DNA of 64,000 nt, taken from IMG/VR virus record IMGVR_UViG_3300037189_026207, positions 1-64,000 of that record. One strand, 5' to 3'. Source of the DNA: a virus. The notes beneath the pieces were generated by a model. It saw only the letters and a list, made by a program, of their open reading frames with translations. It searched no databases and was not told the origin of the DNA. Below, piece after piece: positions 33,209 to 41,173 of the stretch (position 1 is the first letter of the stretch; every line of letters begins with the position of its first letter). A program made the translations under genes and the position numbers.

Positions 33209-33790
33209 ATGTCAGCTGTTCTTGACGCGATTCGCCAGGTAACTGAAGTTGCAGAGAAAATTAAGAATGATAGTCCGCAAGATTTTCCAATTGCGGCTAA
33301 TGTTGGAGACGCAGTACGGCAAGGCGATATTTATATTCAATTGCTCGAGCCGTTAACTAAGGCGCCAGCTTTTTATACAAAGATTGCTGAGCCGGTGTTT
33401 CCATATCAGTTAGCGCCTGGAAATACCAAGGGGTCGAGGCATTGTTTGGAAGCCAGTGACGGCGTAGAAATTTACGTACCACAAACTGACGTGCTTTTAG
33501 ATGAGAATCTTGACGGCAATGATCGGTTTGAACTTGGTCGTGGATTTCGAGAGGATGTACACAAGTATGCTGAAAATCTTTCTTCAGTAGCCGGCGTACC
33601 TGTACATGAAATCGCCGCCGGAATTATCGAGGCTATGGATCTTGCTGGTCCGATTTTCGTGTTGAAGAATCCGACTACAGTATCGCATCCAGAGCATGGT
33701 AATTGGAATTTGCCGGCCGGAACGTATCGGTGTGTGTTTCAGCGCACTGTGTCGCTTAGTAGCAACTCTATTCGTAGAGTTTTAGACTGA
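33209..33790 (+). CDS. DUF6745-associated protein
   Basis: 193 residues, with RQGDIYIQLLEPL, YQLAPGNTKGSRHCLEASDG and a C-terminal GPIFVLKNPTTVSHPEHGNWNLPAGTYRCVFQRTVS...RRVLD. I recall small proteins with the order QGDx, QLAPGNTKGSRH, GPIxxxxxxxxVxHPEH and RRVxD next to DUF6745 genes in several bacteria. Strong AAAGGAG precedes the ATG. The pairing suggests a joint, uncharacterised role. Confidence 0.65.
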   Translation: MSAVLDAIRQVTEVAEKIKNDSPQDFPIAANVGDAVRQGDIYIQLLEPLTKAPAFYTKIAEPVFPYQLAPGNTKGSRHCLEASDGVEIYVPQTDVLLDENLDGNDRFELGRGFREDVHKYAENLSSVAGVPVHEIAAGIIEAMDLAGPIFVLKNPTTVSHPEHGNWNLPAGTYRCVFQRTVSLSSNSIRRVLD

Positions 33791-33800
33791 TTGTGTCGAG

Positions 33801-33840
33801 TGTTGAGATTTGGATTAATGCCAATCTCAACAATATTTTT
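33801..33840 (+). terminator. Hairpin 1: intrinsic terminator with TGGATTAATGCC loop
   Basis: TGTTGAGATT pairs with AATCTCAACA around a 12-base loop TGGATTAATGCC, followed by ATTTTT. It ends the DUF6745 pair. Confidence 0.85.
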
Positions 33841-33844
33841 TACG

Positions 33845-33890
33845 CAACAAAGGGCTGGATTAACGCCGCCCTTTGTTGTTTTTGTTTTTG
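33845..33890 (+). terminator. Hairpin 2: intrinsic terminator with TGGATTAACGCC loop
   Basis: CAACAAAGGGC pairs with GCCCTTTGTTG around TGGATTAACGCC, followed by TTTTTGTTTTT. The loop matches hairpin 1 at 11 of 12 positions although the stems differ. Confidence 0.88.
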
Positions 33891-33917
33891 GAGGGCGCTT
33901 TTAAACGCCCTCCAAAA
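33886..33917 (+). terminator. Hairpin 3: bidirectional terminator-like stem
   Basis: TTTTGGAGGGCG pairs with CGCCCTCCAAAA (12 bp) with an 8-base loop. A-rich and T-rich flanks make it symmetric, so it could stop transcription from either side. Confidence 0.75.
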
Positions 33918-33926
33918 CATTTAAAT

Positions 33927-33954
33927 TTGTTCATGTTGCTCTTATTTCTATACT
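33927..33954 (+). promoter_or_regulatory. Possible promoter TTGTTC-N16-TATACT
   Basis: Lies 10 bp past the third hairpin and about 207 bp upstream of the GTG of the next gene, a sensible place to restart transcription. TATACT matches the -10 consensus at 5 of 6. Confidence 0.4.
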
Positions 33955-34160
33955 AGGGAAGTATTCCCTAATCGAACTAAGTTCTGTACAAAGTGGAAAG
34001 CTGGCGACGCAAAACGCCTGAAATTCTAGCCTTTTTTGGCGAATTGAGAAAATCTTAACCTCTGCGAGTTTTGTGGCCGCCCGCATTTTTCTGGGCAAAA
34101 CACAGGCTTGCGTCGTTTCGTATTCGCGATACACTACACGCCCTGACTGTTGGAGGCTCT

Positions 34161-34466
34161 GTGGATTACCAAACTGACGAAGAGTTGTTTATTGACGGCT
34201 ACCGGCTTGTTTTAACGTCTCTAGCCTGTCCCGAGCAATACGATGTGTTCAACGCAAATGAAGTCAAAGTTGGGTACCTGCGTTTGCGTAGCGGCTATTT
34301 CCGCGCCGACTGCCCAACCTGCGGTGGCGATACAGTATACGAAGCGCACACACGCGGCGACGGCATGTTCGACAACGACGAGCGCCTGCCGCAATTAAGC
34401 GCAGCTATCGCGGCAATTTCTGCTTATTGGAAAAAGGCTATGGAGGAAAAGAATGACGACGCCTGA
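34161..34466 (+). CDS. Small hypothetical protein
   Basis: 101 residues from GTG 34161, with GGAGG 7 bp upstream. Motifs: VDYQTDEELFIDGYRLVL, GYLRLRSGYFRADCPTCGGDTVYEA, RGDGMFDNDERLPQLSAAIAAI. The CPTCGG may be half of a zinc site. I recall similar short proteins with YLRLRxGxF and GDGxFxxxER, function unknown. It overlaps the next gene by 14 bp. Confidence 0.55.
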   Translation: MDYQTDEELFIDGYRLVLTSLACPEQYDVFNANEVKVGYLRLRSGYFRADCPTCGGDTVYEAHTRGDGMFDNDERLPQLSAAIAAISAYWKKAMEEKNDDA

Positions 34467-34749
34467 CGTAGTAAGCGTGCCGAAGCCAGGCTGTGTGCAT
34501 CCCGTTGCCTATTCCGGCGACGTGCTCAATCAATTGCAGCATTGGCGGCACCGGCATATTGCGCACTCCGGCGAGCTTTACGACGCCGCGGCTGAAGAGA
34601 TTATCCGCCTGAAAAAGTTGTTGTTAAAATATGCAGGTAAGCTTAGCCGGGCAGAAGCAGAGATTCGCGCACTTAAGGGCGAAAATTTAACTCCAATCGA
34701 CCCAACACGAATCGACCCAACACGCGCCGACTCATGGACGACAAGTTAA
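34453..34749 (+). CDS. Small helical protein
   Basis: 98 residues: a Pro-rich start, then a coiled-coil-like region (about 40-75) and a repeat PTRIDPTRAD near the end, encoded by a duplicated 12-base unit. Overlaps genes on both sides. Unknown. Confidence 0.5.
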   Translation: MTTPDVVSVPKPGCVHPVAYSGDVLNQLQHWRHRHIAHSGELYDAAAEEIIRLKKLLLKYAGKLSRAEAEIRALKGENLTPIDPTRIDPTRADSWTTS

Positions 34750-35048
34750 TTATAACGCAGATTTTAGACGATATGCGCCGGCACTCATCTGCTGAAAGTG
34801 TCATGCGCTCGCAGCTTTCGGCTAAAGTTGCAGAGCTAGAAAAAGAAGTGAATTCGTGGGAACATGAGTCGCTTAAAGATGACCAACGCATTCGTACAAT
34901 GAAGTACACTATCGCATTGTTTGCTAGCGTGTTAAAACAAATCGCTAATCCGCCCAACGCCGCGGGAGAATACGCACTCACCCGTGCAGATTGCGAAAAC
35001 TTAGCGCGCGCAGTATTAGAGCAGGAGGCCAGTCATGAAGAAAAGTAG
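34734..35048 (+). CDS. Coiled-coil small protein
   Basis: 104 residues, mainly one long helix (LSAKVAELEKEVNSWEHESLKDD) and a second helix at the end. Translational overlap with neighbours (16 and 14 bp). No family recognised. Confidence 0.5.
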   Translation: MDDKLIITQILDDMRRHSSAESVMRSQLSAKVAELEKEVNSWEHESLKDDQRIRTMKYTIALFASVLKQIANPPNAAGEYALTRADCENLARAVLEQEASHEEK

Positions 35049-35496
35049 ATTGCACAAGTACATCGGTCGAAATGAAAAATGTCCGTGCGGCAGCAGCATT
35101 AAATTTAAAAGGTGCCACGGCCGCAATTCTTCGGACCGTCGTGTCGTGACGCGCAAAGAATATATCGACGCGGGCGAAATCCCGATTCGCTGGGTAATCG
35201 CGAACGAGAAAGCTACGGCGTTCTTTTCCGACATCAAAAACCGCATTCTTGTATTCGCCGATCGGCAGGTCGCGGTTGACGTTACCCGCCTTGATATTTT
35301 TGCGTCTGCCGGCGAGGGAGAAATTAACTTAGCTGGCGTGGGGCCGAAAAAGTGGCAACATTTGCAAGAGACGTTGCCTTTTATCGAAGTCGGGTCGCTT
35401 GAGATGGCCAAGGCGCTTTTACAGGAGCGCATTGAGCAAAAAACTGAGGAACTAGGCAGTGCAGAAGAAGAAAAAGACAGTAACCCCGAGCAGTAA
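35035..35496 (+). CDS. SEC-C motif protein
   Basis: 153 residues. The N-terminus MKKSRLHKYIGRNEKCPCGSSIKFKRCHG (CxC plus C/H, residues about 16-28) is the SEC-C zinc-binding motif first seen at the end of SecA. In stand-alone form it occurs in many small bacterial and phage proteins that probably bind proteins or RNA. The remainder, ending in an acidic tail, is not recognised. It overlaps the next gene by 38 bp. Confidence 0.75.
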   Translation: MKKSRLHKYIGRNEKCPCGSSIKFKRCHGRNSSDRRVVTRKEYIDAGEIPIRWVIANEKATAFFSDIKNRILVFADRQVAVDVTRLDIFASAGEGEINLAGVGPKKWQHLQETLPFIEVGSLEMAKALLQERIEQKTEELGSAEEEKDSNPEQ

Positions 35497-35713
35497 AGCT
35501 GCCAGCAAATCTACTCGCGCTGAAAAACCAGCGTATCTAATTGTTGAAAAAATTGACGGCGAAGTACACGTCTATATGGAATCCGCCAATCATTACGAGA
35601 ACGCTAAGCAGTGGCGCTACGACTCGATCGAGCTATCGCCAGAAGTGCTTGGGCACGAATGTAATTTAGCGGCATACGGCGACAATGTTCATTTTGTTTT
35701 CAAACTTGCTTAA
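35459..35713 (+). CDS. Small basic/beta protein, unknown
   Basis: 84 residues beginning at GTG with a Lys-rich head (QKKKKTVTPSSKAASKSTR) and a beta-rich core. The 38-bp overlap with the SEC-C gene is long, so a later start is possible, but none has a better ribosome-binding site. Unknown. Confidence 0.45.
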   Translation: MQKKKKTVTPSSKAASKSTRAEKPAYLIVEKIDGEVHVYMESANHYENAKQWRYDSIELSPEVLGHECNLAAYGDNVHFVFKLA

Positions 35714-35725
35714 CGAAAGGCAGTT

Positions 35726-36106
35726 ATGCTCAATAGTGGCGGCAATACGCCCACGATGCAGGAGATGCTTCGGTATTGGTACACAAAGTTATCTATTGAA
35801 GAGATTGCCAAGCGGCTCGAGATTAGCGTAAATAAGGTTCACAGACTTCGCCGCCGATACAGGCTGCCCACTCGATCCGCTATTGAAAAAACTGGCCGAG
35901 CAAACCACGAGCCGACGCCAGAAGAAATTGTGGAAAGTGCCGCGTTTATTCGGTCAAATTGGACGCCTGCGCAAGAGGCGTCTCGGCGTGTAAATCGCGG
36001 CGCAATCGAGCCGTGGACTCCGCCAAGTTATTCGTATAACAGTCGATCAGGTATTTTTTCTAGCACCTCTTTGTCTAACACCGGTAAAGATAAGGACAAC
36101 GTATGA
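35726..36106 (+). CDS. HTH DNA-binding protein
   Basis: 126 residues with MLRYWYTKLSIEEIAKRLEISVNKVHRLRRRYRLPTR (about 14-50), a clear helix-turn-helix resembling small resolvase-like or MarR-like HTH of phages. The rest (about 60-126) is Pro/Ser-rich and probably disordered, with an EEIxExAxxIRxxWxPxxE segment. AAAGGCAGTT precedes the ATG. It probably regulates phage genes. Confidence 0.65.
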   Translation: MLNSGGNTPTMQEMLRYWYTKLSIEEIAKRLEISVNKVHRLRRRYRLPTRSAIEKTGRANHEPTPEEIVESAAFIRSNWTPAQEASRRVNRGAIEPWTPPSYSYNSRSGIFSSTSLSNTGKDKDNV

Positions 36107-36354
36107 CTAATTCAGGTGGCGGTTCGTCTGGGTGGGTGTTGGTTTTTATGGTGGTTGGTTTTGCTCTGTTGCTGCAGCTGGTTGTGGGTAACTCTGGCAA
36201 TACATCAACGCCTGCGCATTCAAATTCAAACACGCCGGAGCATCGGTATGTTCGCGAGCGTTTTCGGCAAGAGGGCTTCAGCGGCAGTGACTCTGAAGCC
36301 GCCGCTCGTGCAGTTATCAAGTTCCATGAAGCGCAAAAGCAGCGTGCTCAATAA
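36103..36354 (+). CDS. Small membrane-anchored protein
   Basis: 83 residues: a Gly/Ser start, a membrane helix WVLVFMVVGFALLLQLVVG (about 11-29), a Ser/Thr/Asn linker and a charged cytoplasmic or periplasmic tail. ATGA overlap with the HTH gene. Unknown function. Confidence 0.55.
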   Translation: MTNSGGGSSGWVLVFMVVGFALLLQLVVGNSGNTSTPAHSNSNTPEHRYVRERFRQEGFSGSDSEAAARAVIKFHEAQKQRAQ

Positions 36355-36829
36355 GCTGCGAGGGTTCTGCAAGCGAGTGCGGCGGAGTTGGGACTACGCC
36401 GTACTCGGTTGGTCAAATTATGATTTTGATTACGGCTACTTATTAGCGGTGCTGCGTTTTAAACTAGAGCGGATGCATAAGTTCCTCTCTGGTCCAGACG
36501 CAATCGCCACTCACGATAAGCCGGCCTTGCAAAGTCTACGATTGGCTGCTAGGCTCGCGAAGAAGCTCGAGACAGACGAATATATCTTCTTCGTCGATCG
36601 GCACAATGAAAAGTGGAAACACGTACCGACACATGAGCACATCGAGCCTACGCCCGATGAGCGAAAAGCCGGTATTGGCATGATTAGTCGTCCAATCCGA
36701 ACGCCAGAGACGGCGGCAGCGCGCACGGAGTATATCCGCGCAGTTGAAGACGACCAAAAGATTAGAGCACGAGATTTAAGGTGGTTATTCTCCATAATTG
36801 AGGAATACCACACGAGATGGTGGGATTGA
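36326..36829 (+). CDS. Conserved phage-type protein
   Basis: 167 residues from ATG 36326 overlapping the membrane-protein gene by 29 bp. A longer upstream frame lies in that gene. Motifs: DFDYGYLLAVLRFKLERMHKFL, LETDEYIFFVDRH and DLRWLFSIIEEYHTRWWD. I recall YLLxLLxxKLxRM...WWD as a widely distributed short family without known role. Confidence 0.6.
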   Translation: MKRKSSVLNKLRGFCKRVRRSWDYAVLGWSNYDFDYGYLLAVLRFKLERMHKFLSGPDAIATHDKPALQSLRLAARLAKKLETDEYIFFVDRHNEKWKHVPTHEHIEPTPDERKAGIGMISRPIRTPETAAARTEYIRAVEDDQKIRARDLRWLFSIIEEYHTRWWD

Positions 36830-36887
36830 AGGACTGCAGGTGTGTTGCCAGCGGGCCAGATTTACCTCTTAAACAAAAGGAGCACTT

Positions 36888-37898
36888 ATGTGCGCTAAAC
36901 CCAGTTCGGCCGGTTTGCGGAAAAAGATTGCGGCAGCTACTCATACGCCTAAAAAGGTTGACGTGAAGCCGCTCAAAGTGATTTGGATGACCCCGGCGCA
37001 GTGGCATGCTGTTCCGGCAAATCCTTACCAGAAAGCTAATCGCGCTAAGCGCACAAACATCGAGCACCTTCGACATTTTGTTGAAGAGCACGCTACAGTC
37101 CGTATGGGAATTTATCCTGACGGAAAGCGCTGCAAGATCGACGCCCACACGCGCGACGATATTTGGACAAATCGTCCGTGGCTTGTAGATTTTATTCCGG
37201 CGCGGCTACGCGTTGAGTGCTATGAAGTTGCAGACGACGAGGAGGCAGCTGCTCGTTTTCGTCGCTGTGACAACAAGAAGACAGCGAAGAACGCTGCGGA
37301 TGATGTGCACGGATCTTTCCGGCTGCAGGGCATCCCGACGGAGTCGCGGTTCTTTCAAAGTGCTTCAAATATCAAAAGTCCGCTGCAGTACGCTTACGAG
37401 ATTGTGGTCGCTAGCACTAATCCGCCTGGCGTTCCACACTCGCTGAAAGCCGCCACAATCGACGACTATGTAATCATGTTCAAGGACGCTCTTGTCGCCC
37501 TTGACGCGATTAACGTGAATCGATCGCGGTTGAGTGCGCCGTTTATTACGGCGTTTTTGCTTGCCTACACCAAGCACGGTGAAGACGTTCTCCCGTTCTT
37601 TATTCGGGTAAACGAGGGTACTCACGGGCGCAGGGATGGCAAATTAATGTGTCCAATTGCAGCTATTGAGCAAAAGCGTGACAAATGGGATAGCGGCGGG
37701 CGTACTGAGCATTTTGACCTGGTCGTTCAGGTTCTCGGCGCCCTCGACACATTTATGCAGCCCGCGGGCTTCCGCGATCCAAGCTACCAGCCCAAGGTTG
37801 ATATGCAAAAGATCATGGAAGTTGATTTGGATCACTACTTGCTTCGCGCCAAGGCCAAGCGAACTGGCCGCACGTTGAGCAAGCGCATGACGCGGTAA
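36888..37898 (+). CDS. ParB/DGHTR-like protein
   Basis: 336 residues. Residues about 45-125 contain WHAVPANPYQKANRAKRT, CKIDAHTRDDIWTNRPWLVDFIPARLRVECYEVADDEEAAARFRRCDNKKTAKNAADDVHGS. The pattern xxIDxHTRxxxW and the following FxxxDxxxxxxxxDD resemble ParB-nuclease-fold proteins of phages. The C-terminal part is unrecognised. It may be a DNA-binding or nuclease-like protein. A strong terminator lies 15 bp downstream. Confidence 0.6.
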   Translation: MCAKPSSAGLRKKIAAATHTPKKVDVKPLKVIWMTPAQWHAVPANPYQKANRAKRTNIEHLRHFVEEHATVRMGIYPDGKRCKIDAHTRDDIWTNRPWLVDFIPARLRVECYEVADDEEAAARFRRCDNKKTAKNAADDVHGSFRLQGIPTESRFFQSASNIKSPLQYAYEIVVASTNPPGVPHSLKAATIDDYVIMFKDALVALDAINVNRSRLSAPFITAFLLAYTKHGEDVLPFFIRVNEGTHGRRDGKLMCPIAAIEQKRDKWDSGGRTEHFDLVVQVLGALDTFMQPAGFRDPSYQPKVDMQKIMEVDLDHYLLRAKAKRTGRTLSKRMTR

Positions 37899-37913
37899 CT
37901 TTGTTGTTTGATC

Positions 37914-37953
37914 GCAGGGGGCGGAGGCTTTCTCCGCCCCCTGCTTTATTTAT
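37914..37953 (+). terminator. Strong intrinsic terminator
   Basis: GCAGGGGGCGGAG pairs with CTCCGCCCCCTGC (13 bp, 5-base loop), followed by TTTATTTAT. Confidence 0.92.
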
Positions 37954-37962
37954 AGGTGTACT

Positions 37963-38925
37963 TTGTTTGAAAACTTTGGTCCGCAAAAATGGTGGATCGC
38001 AAAACTTCCCAAATTTGCTACGCAGAACTTCTCTTACAAATACGTAATTCAACCTGCGGCTAATTACAAAAAACGTAAATTTGCATTTAATACATATCGT
38101 GTTGTTCTTGCACATTTAAAGCGCGCTTATCGTTATTGGTTCTACCGATGCCGTGAGCTTGTGTGCAATGACCTCTGGCTCCCGACAGCGCCCGATAACA
38201 ACGCGACAGTTATTCGCCGGGCCGTAGCGCATTGCTTGTATTGCACTCCTAGCCACGTGGTGCTGCATAAAAACAAAAAACCGATACCTGTAAATCCGTG
38301 CAGCCAATATCAAATTTGTCCGTTTTGCGCCGCTCGTGTTGCGGAAGATCTATATCGAAGACTAATGCGGGCGTTGAAAACGCTAAAAACATCTGGCGCG
38401 ACGGCGTGGGCCACATACCGTTGCGAGCGATATGAAGTTGCGGCGAAAGGATTTGCTGATACGGGCCTGAGCGCCGCAGAATTTCAGGCGCACGTCAAAA
38501 AGCTACGCGAAGTTCTCGCCGATGAGCGCGTCCGATATCAAAAAATTTCAAAAGAGGTTGGAACGCAAACACTGGGCGCGCTTTGGGCTGTAGTGCCGTA
38601 TCCGGCTGACACGGGCTGGGTAGTTGAAATTAGGCAATTTTATCTGACTTATCCGCAGTCGCGCCGGCCGGCGAACCGTAAGCGTAATTCCTCTGAGTTA
38701 ACCTCGCAGTCTATTAATATTCGAAATACAAAGCAGGTGATAAACTTACTTGGTAACTTTGTTACTTATCCCGCTAGTCTGCTTACTGCGCATGCGGAGT
38801 TGACTGCAGTTGTTTTACACGCCCGGCGAGGACTGAGACTTTTAAATGGAACCGGACAACTCTACCGAAAAGGCCGAGAAGCCAAAAAAGAAGAAACAAT
38901 ACGAACGGCAGCGCACGTCCCCTGA
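37963..38925 (+). CDS. Cys-rich protein, replication-initiator-like zinc motif
   Basis: About 320 residues starting at TTG 37963. A central cluster, CSQYQICPFCAARVAEDLYRRL (about 113-135), resembles zinc fingers next to catalytic domains of phage or plasmid initiators, but no HUH motif is visible. The later part includes LWAVVPYPADTGWVVEI. It could be a DNA-binding protein of unknown role. Its last 27 codons overlap the next gene by 80 bp; the tail (GQLYRKGREAKKEE) looks unconstrained. Confidence 0.5.
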   Translation: MFENFGPQKWWIAKLPKFATQNFSYKYVIQPAANYKKRKFAFNTYRVVLAHLKRAYRYWFYRCRELVCNDLWLPTAPDNNATVIRRAVAHCLYCTPSHVVLHKNKKPIPVNPCSQYQICPFCAARVAEDLYRRLMRALKTLKTSGATAWATYRCERYEVAAKGFADTGLSAAEFQAHVKKLREVLADERVRYQKISKEVGTQTLGALWAVVPYPADTGWVVEIRQFYLTYPQSRRPANRKRNSSELTSQSINIRNTKQVINLLGNFVTYPASLLTAHAELTAVVLHARRGLRLLNGTGQLYRKGREAKKEETIRTAAHVP

Positions 38926-40126
38926 GTTTGAAGCGCTAGTGGGGCGGCTTCGTTACGTCGGCGAGTTTCTATTTAGCGGTAATTTGAGCGCGTACGCAGC
39001 AGCAGTCGGCATGACCGAGGAGTGGCTGACATACGTGTTGGATTCTGCCAATCGCGTTCGGCTCACGACTTTTATGCAGTTTGTCACGAGTGGACTGGTG
39101 TCTGCGGAGTGGTTATTTTGTGGCACAGGACCAATGTTAATGTCTAATGTTACAGTTGATTCAATTAGTGGTAATGCATCTTTGCAAAATATTAATAGTC
39201 GTTATGCGGTTTTAAATACGGCTGCCTTAGCTCCGCTTAAGCTGCCAGAGATCCCCGAACATAAACCTTCAACTGTGGAACACAACAATGACACGACACG
39301 ACAAATTATTTCTGTTGCTCGTCAAGTATTTATTTCATCAAAAAACGCTAAACCAATAATTTTGTTCGTCAATGCGGCGCCTTTAATGGCCAACATCGCG
39401 CCAATAATTGAAGAGCTGCTACGCAAGAAGTATTTGACTGGAGTTGCTCTGTCGCTTTCTGCTGCTGAACTGGACTATCAACACTCAGGGCAGACAGATC
39501 CTGGCACATTTAATGATATCGTGATTCGCGGCGGCCAATCTGGTCTTGGCTTGGGTGAGGCGTTGGGCGCTTTTATCGCGAACCGCACTACGAACGACAA
39601 GAGTGTGTTAGCGGCTGCGTATTCTGTTGGCGTACCTGTGACGGTACACGGCAGCGTAGGTGAGTCTCCCATGCATTTCTGCGCAGCCAAAAACGGCGCA
39701 GAGCTTGGGGCGGCCTACGGCGCAACTAGTTATGTTGATTCGCTCGTGTTTGCTGAGCAGGTCCGCAACATGTCCGGCGACGCCATGAGCCTGTTTTTAA
39801 ATTTGGGTTCCGTTGCGCCTGGCTTGCCGCTGCTTTCCTCTGCGATGGCTGCTGCGCAAGAAGGACTTGGTTTGACATTTAATCGATTAAAAATCTCTCG
39901 ATTTACGACGAGAAAAGTGACTAGCAATTTGGACGCGTGTGTATGCGCCCCATATGACTATTCGTTAGCAAATCTTCTGAGCGCATGCGACGCAATCTTT
40001 GAGGGAGGATTCGATGTCTACGTCAATCAAAATACCGGAGAGCAGTTTGCCTCCTTCGGAATGCTTAAGCAGTGTGCTGAAAACGTTCGAGAACGCGCAG
40101 AAGAGCAACGTAAGCGCAAGAGATAA
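38846..40126 (+). CDS. HTH domain fused to deoxyhypusine-synthase-like enzyme domain
   Basis: 426 residues. Residues about 25-95 look like the HTH of CI-type phage repressors: LSAYAAAVGMTEEWL and SAEWLFCGTGPML. The larger part (about 145-400) follows the order of a deoxyhypusine-synthase-like bacterial family: GxGLGEALGAFIAN, KSVLAAAYSVGVPVTVHGSVGESPMHF, LFLNLGSVAPGLPLL. In typical members the motif reads VTVHxxxGTDIxHMHP, so the active site is altered here. I recall such proteins beside heptose or surface-sugar genes; an HldE gene lies downstream. It may regulate and/or modify; function unknown. Confidence 0.6.
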   Translation: MEPDNSTEKAEKPKKKKQYERQRTSPEFEALVGRLRYVGEFLFSGNLSAYAAAVGMTEEWLTYVLDSANRVRLTTFMQFVTSGLVSAEWLFCGTGPMLMSNVTVDSISGNASLQNINSRYAVLNTAALAPLKLPEIPEHKPSTVEHNNDTTRQIISVARQVFISSKNAKPIILFVNAAPLMANIAPIIEELLRKKYLTGVALSLSAAELDYQHSGQTDPGTFNDIVIRGGQSGLGLGEALGAFIANRTTNDKSVLAAAYSVGVPVTVHGSVGESPMHFCAAKNGAELGAAYGATSYVDSLVFAEQVRNMSGDAMSLFLNLGSVAPGLPLLSSAMAAAQEGLGLTFNRLKISRFTTRKVTSNLDACVCAPYDYSLANLLSACDAIFEGGFDVYVNQNTGEQFASFGMLKQCAENVRERAEEQRKRKR

Positions 40127-41171
40127 ATTTTTATTGGCCGCCGCCGCGGTACATTTGGCGCAGCGCTTATTCTCAGGTACCGGCAGTACGAATACAGCAT
40201 TTCGCGAAGCGGCCGCAGTTGAGATGGCGGCTACGCTGAGCAAACTGGCTGAGTTGCCGTGGAACAGGGTAAATTTTCCGGTAGCTAGTGTGCTGACGTC
40301 GCAGACCTACGCCGACATTTTTGCAGAGCACAGCGTAAAAGATTCTGACCGCCCGCAGGTCTTGCTCGAGAGCCTGTTTACATTTCTAAACGTGCTCGAG
40401 ATGGACCCAGATTTAGGGTCAGAATCTGTTCTGCGACAAATTTTGCAAAGTGATGCTGTAACGAGAACTGTTGCGGCTACGCCCATTGAATTGAATTATC
40501 GCGCAAACGTATTAAAGATTTTTTCGCCGGCCAACGTAGCGGCAATTGATCTTGAGCCGTTACAGATTGTTGTGTACCGCGGCGAGCTTTTAGGCGGCGG
40601 ATTCGGGCCTGAGCTCTGGGGCCTGGCGTACAACCACGCGGACGATATGACGTACGTCCTGCTCGAAACGGGCGAGTTCTTAAAATTGCCGTCGACTAAT
40701 CTGTGTCTCGCAACGACGAAAGATTATGCGTCAAGCGAGGTACCGCCGTATTTGCTGGCGTGCGGTAAATTGTTCTTTCCGCACTTCCTGCCAAAGCTGC
40801 GAGTCAATCCGGCGACGATCGCAAAATTAGATAAAAACTTCGGTTCGTTTACGGAGCCTGTCTCACTAGTTTATGCAGACGTTTCTTCGCTAGAAAATTG
40901 TGAATCTGTACTTGACAGAGCTCGCTGGACGAGCGATCATGCGGACTCGAAGGGTGCGGTTAAAACGTTTGACGTAAATAGTTCTTGGCAGATTGTGGTA
41001 AACGCGCAGCAAGCCGCTATTAGGCCATACGTTAGCAGTGTTCTCGTGAATGCCGGAACTGGGTTGGTGATCATGCGCCTCGACACTCCGCGAGAGTTTT
41101 CAGCGTACGGTATTTATTTTTATCCGGCTGGTCCGGCGTCCGCCGCTTTAATTTCTTGCCCCAATCTGTAA
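40014..41171 (+). CDS. Hypothetical protein of the HldE cluster
   Basis: 385 residues from MSTSIKIPESS, where GGGAGG gives a strong ribosome-binding site. It overlaps the preceding gene by 113 bp, an unusually long overlap. Helical first third, beta-rich remainder (LQIVVYRGELLGGGFGPELWGLAYN, TYVLLETGEFLKLPS). No motif is recognised. It lies 2 bp before hldE, so it is probably transcribed with it and may serve the same pathway. Confidence 0.6.
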   Translation: MSTSIKIPESSLPPSECLSSVLKTFENAQKSNVSARDKFLLAAAAVHLAQRLFSGTGSTNTAFREAAAVEMAATLSKLAELPWNRVNFPVASVLTSQTYADIFAEHSVKDSDRPQVLLESLFTFLNVLEMDPDLGSESVLRQILQSDAVTRTVAATPIELNYRANVLKIFSPANVAAIDLEPLQIVVYRGELLGGGFGPELWGLAYNHADDMTYVLLETGEFLKLPSTNLCLATTKDYASSEVPPYLLACGKLFFPHFLPKLRVNPATIAKLDKNFGSFTEPVSLVYADVSSLENCESVLDRARWTSDHADSKGAVKTFDVNSSWQIVVNAQQAAIRPYVSSVLVNAGTGLVIMRLDTPREFSAYGIYFYPAGPASAALISCPNL

Positions 41172-41173
41172 AA

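Larger units (their letters stand above)
33791..34160 (+). other. Non-coding interval with three hairpins and a possible promoter
   Basis: 370 bp with no supported gene; the frames present on the minus strand have GTG starts and no ribosome-binding site. The left 130 bp carries three strong hairpins. A possible promoter follows. The rest is mixed sequence leading to a GTG-start gene. This is the clearest boundary between transcription units in the 26-38 kb region. Confidence 0.7.

Noticed and set aside
33931-34134. Minus-strand frame in the gap after the triple hairpins
   Set aside because: GTG start without ribosome-binding site, unremarkable composition, and the region holds a promoter-like element.
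37963-38925. Rolling-circle replication initiator
   Set aside because: The Cys cluster resembles one, but no HUH motif or catalytic Tyr context could be found, so the function was left open.
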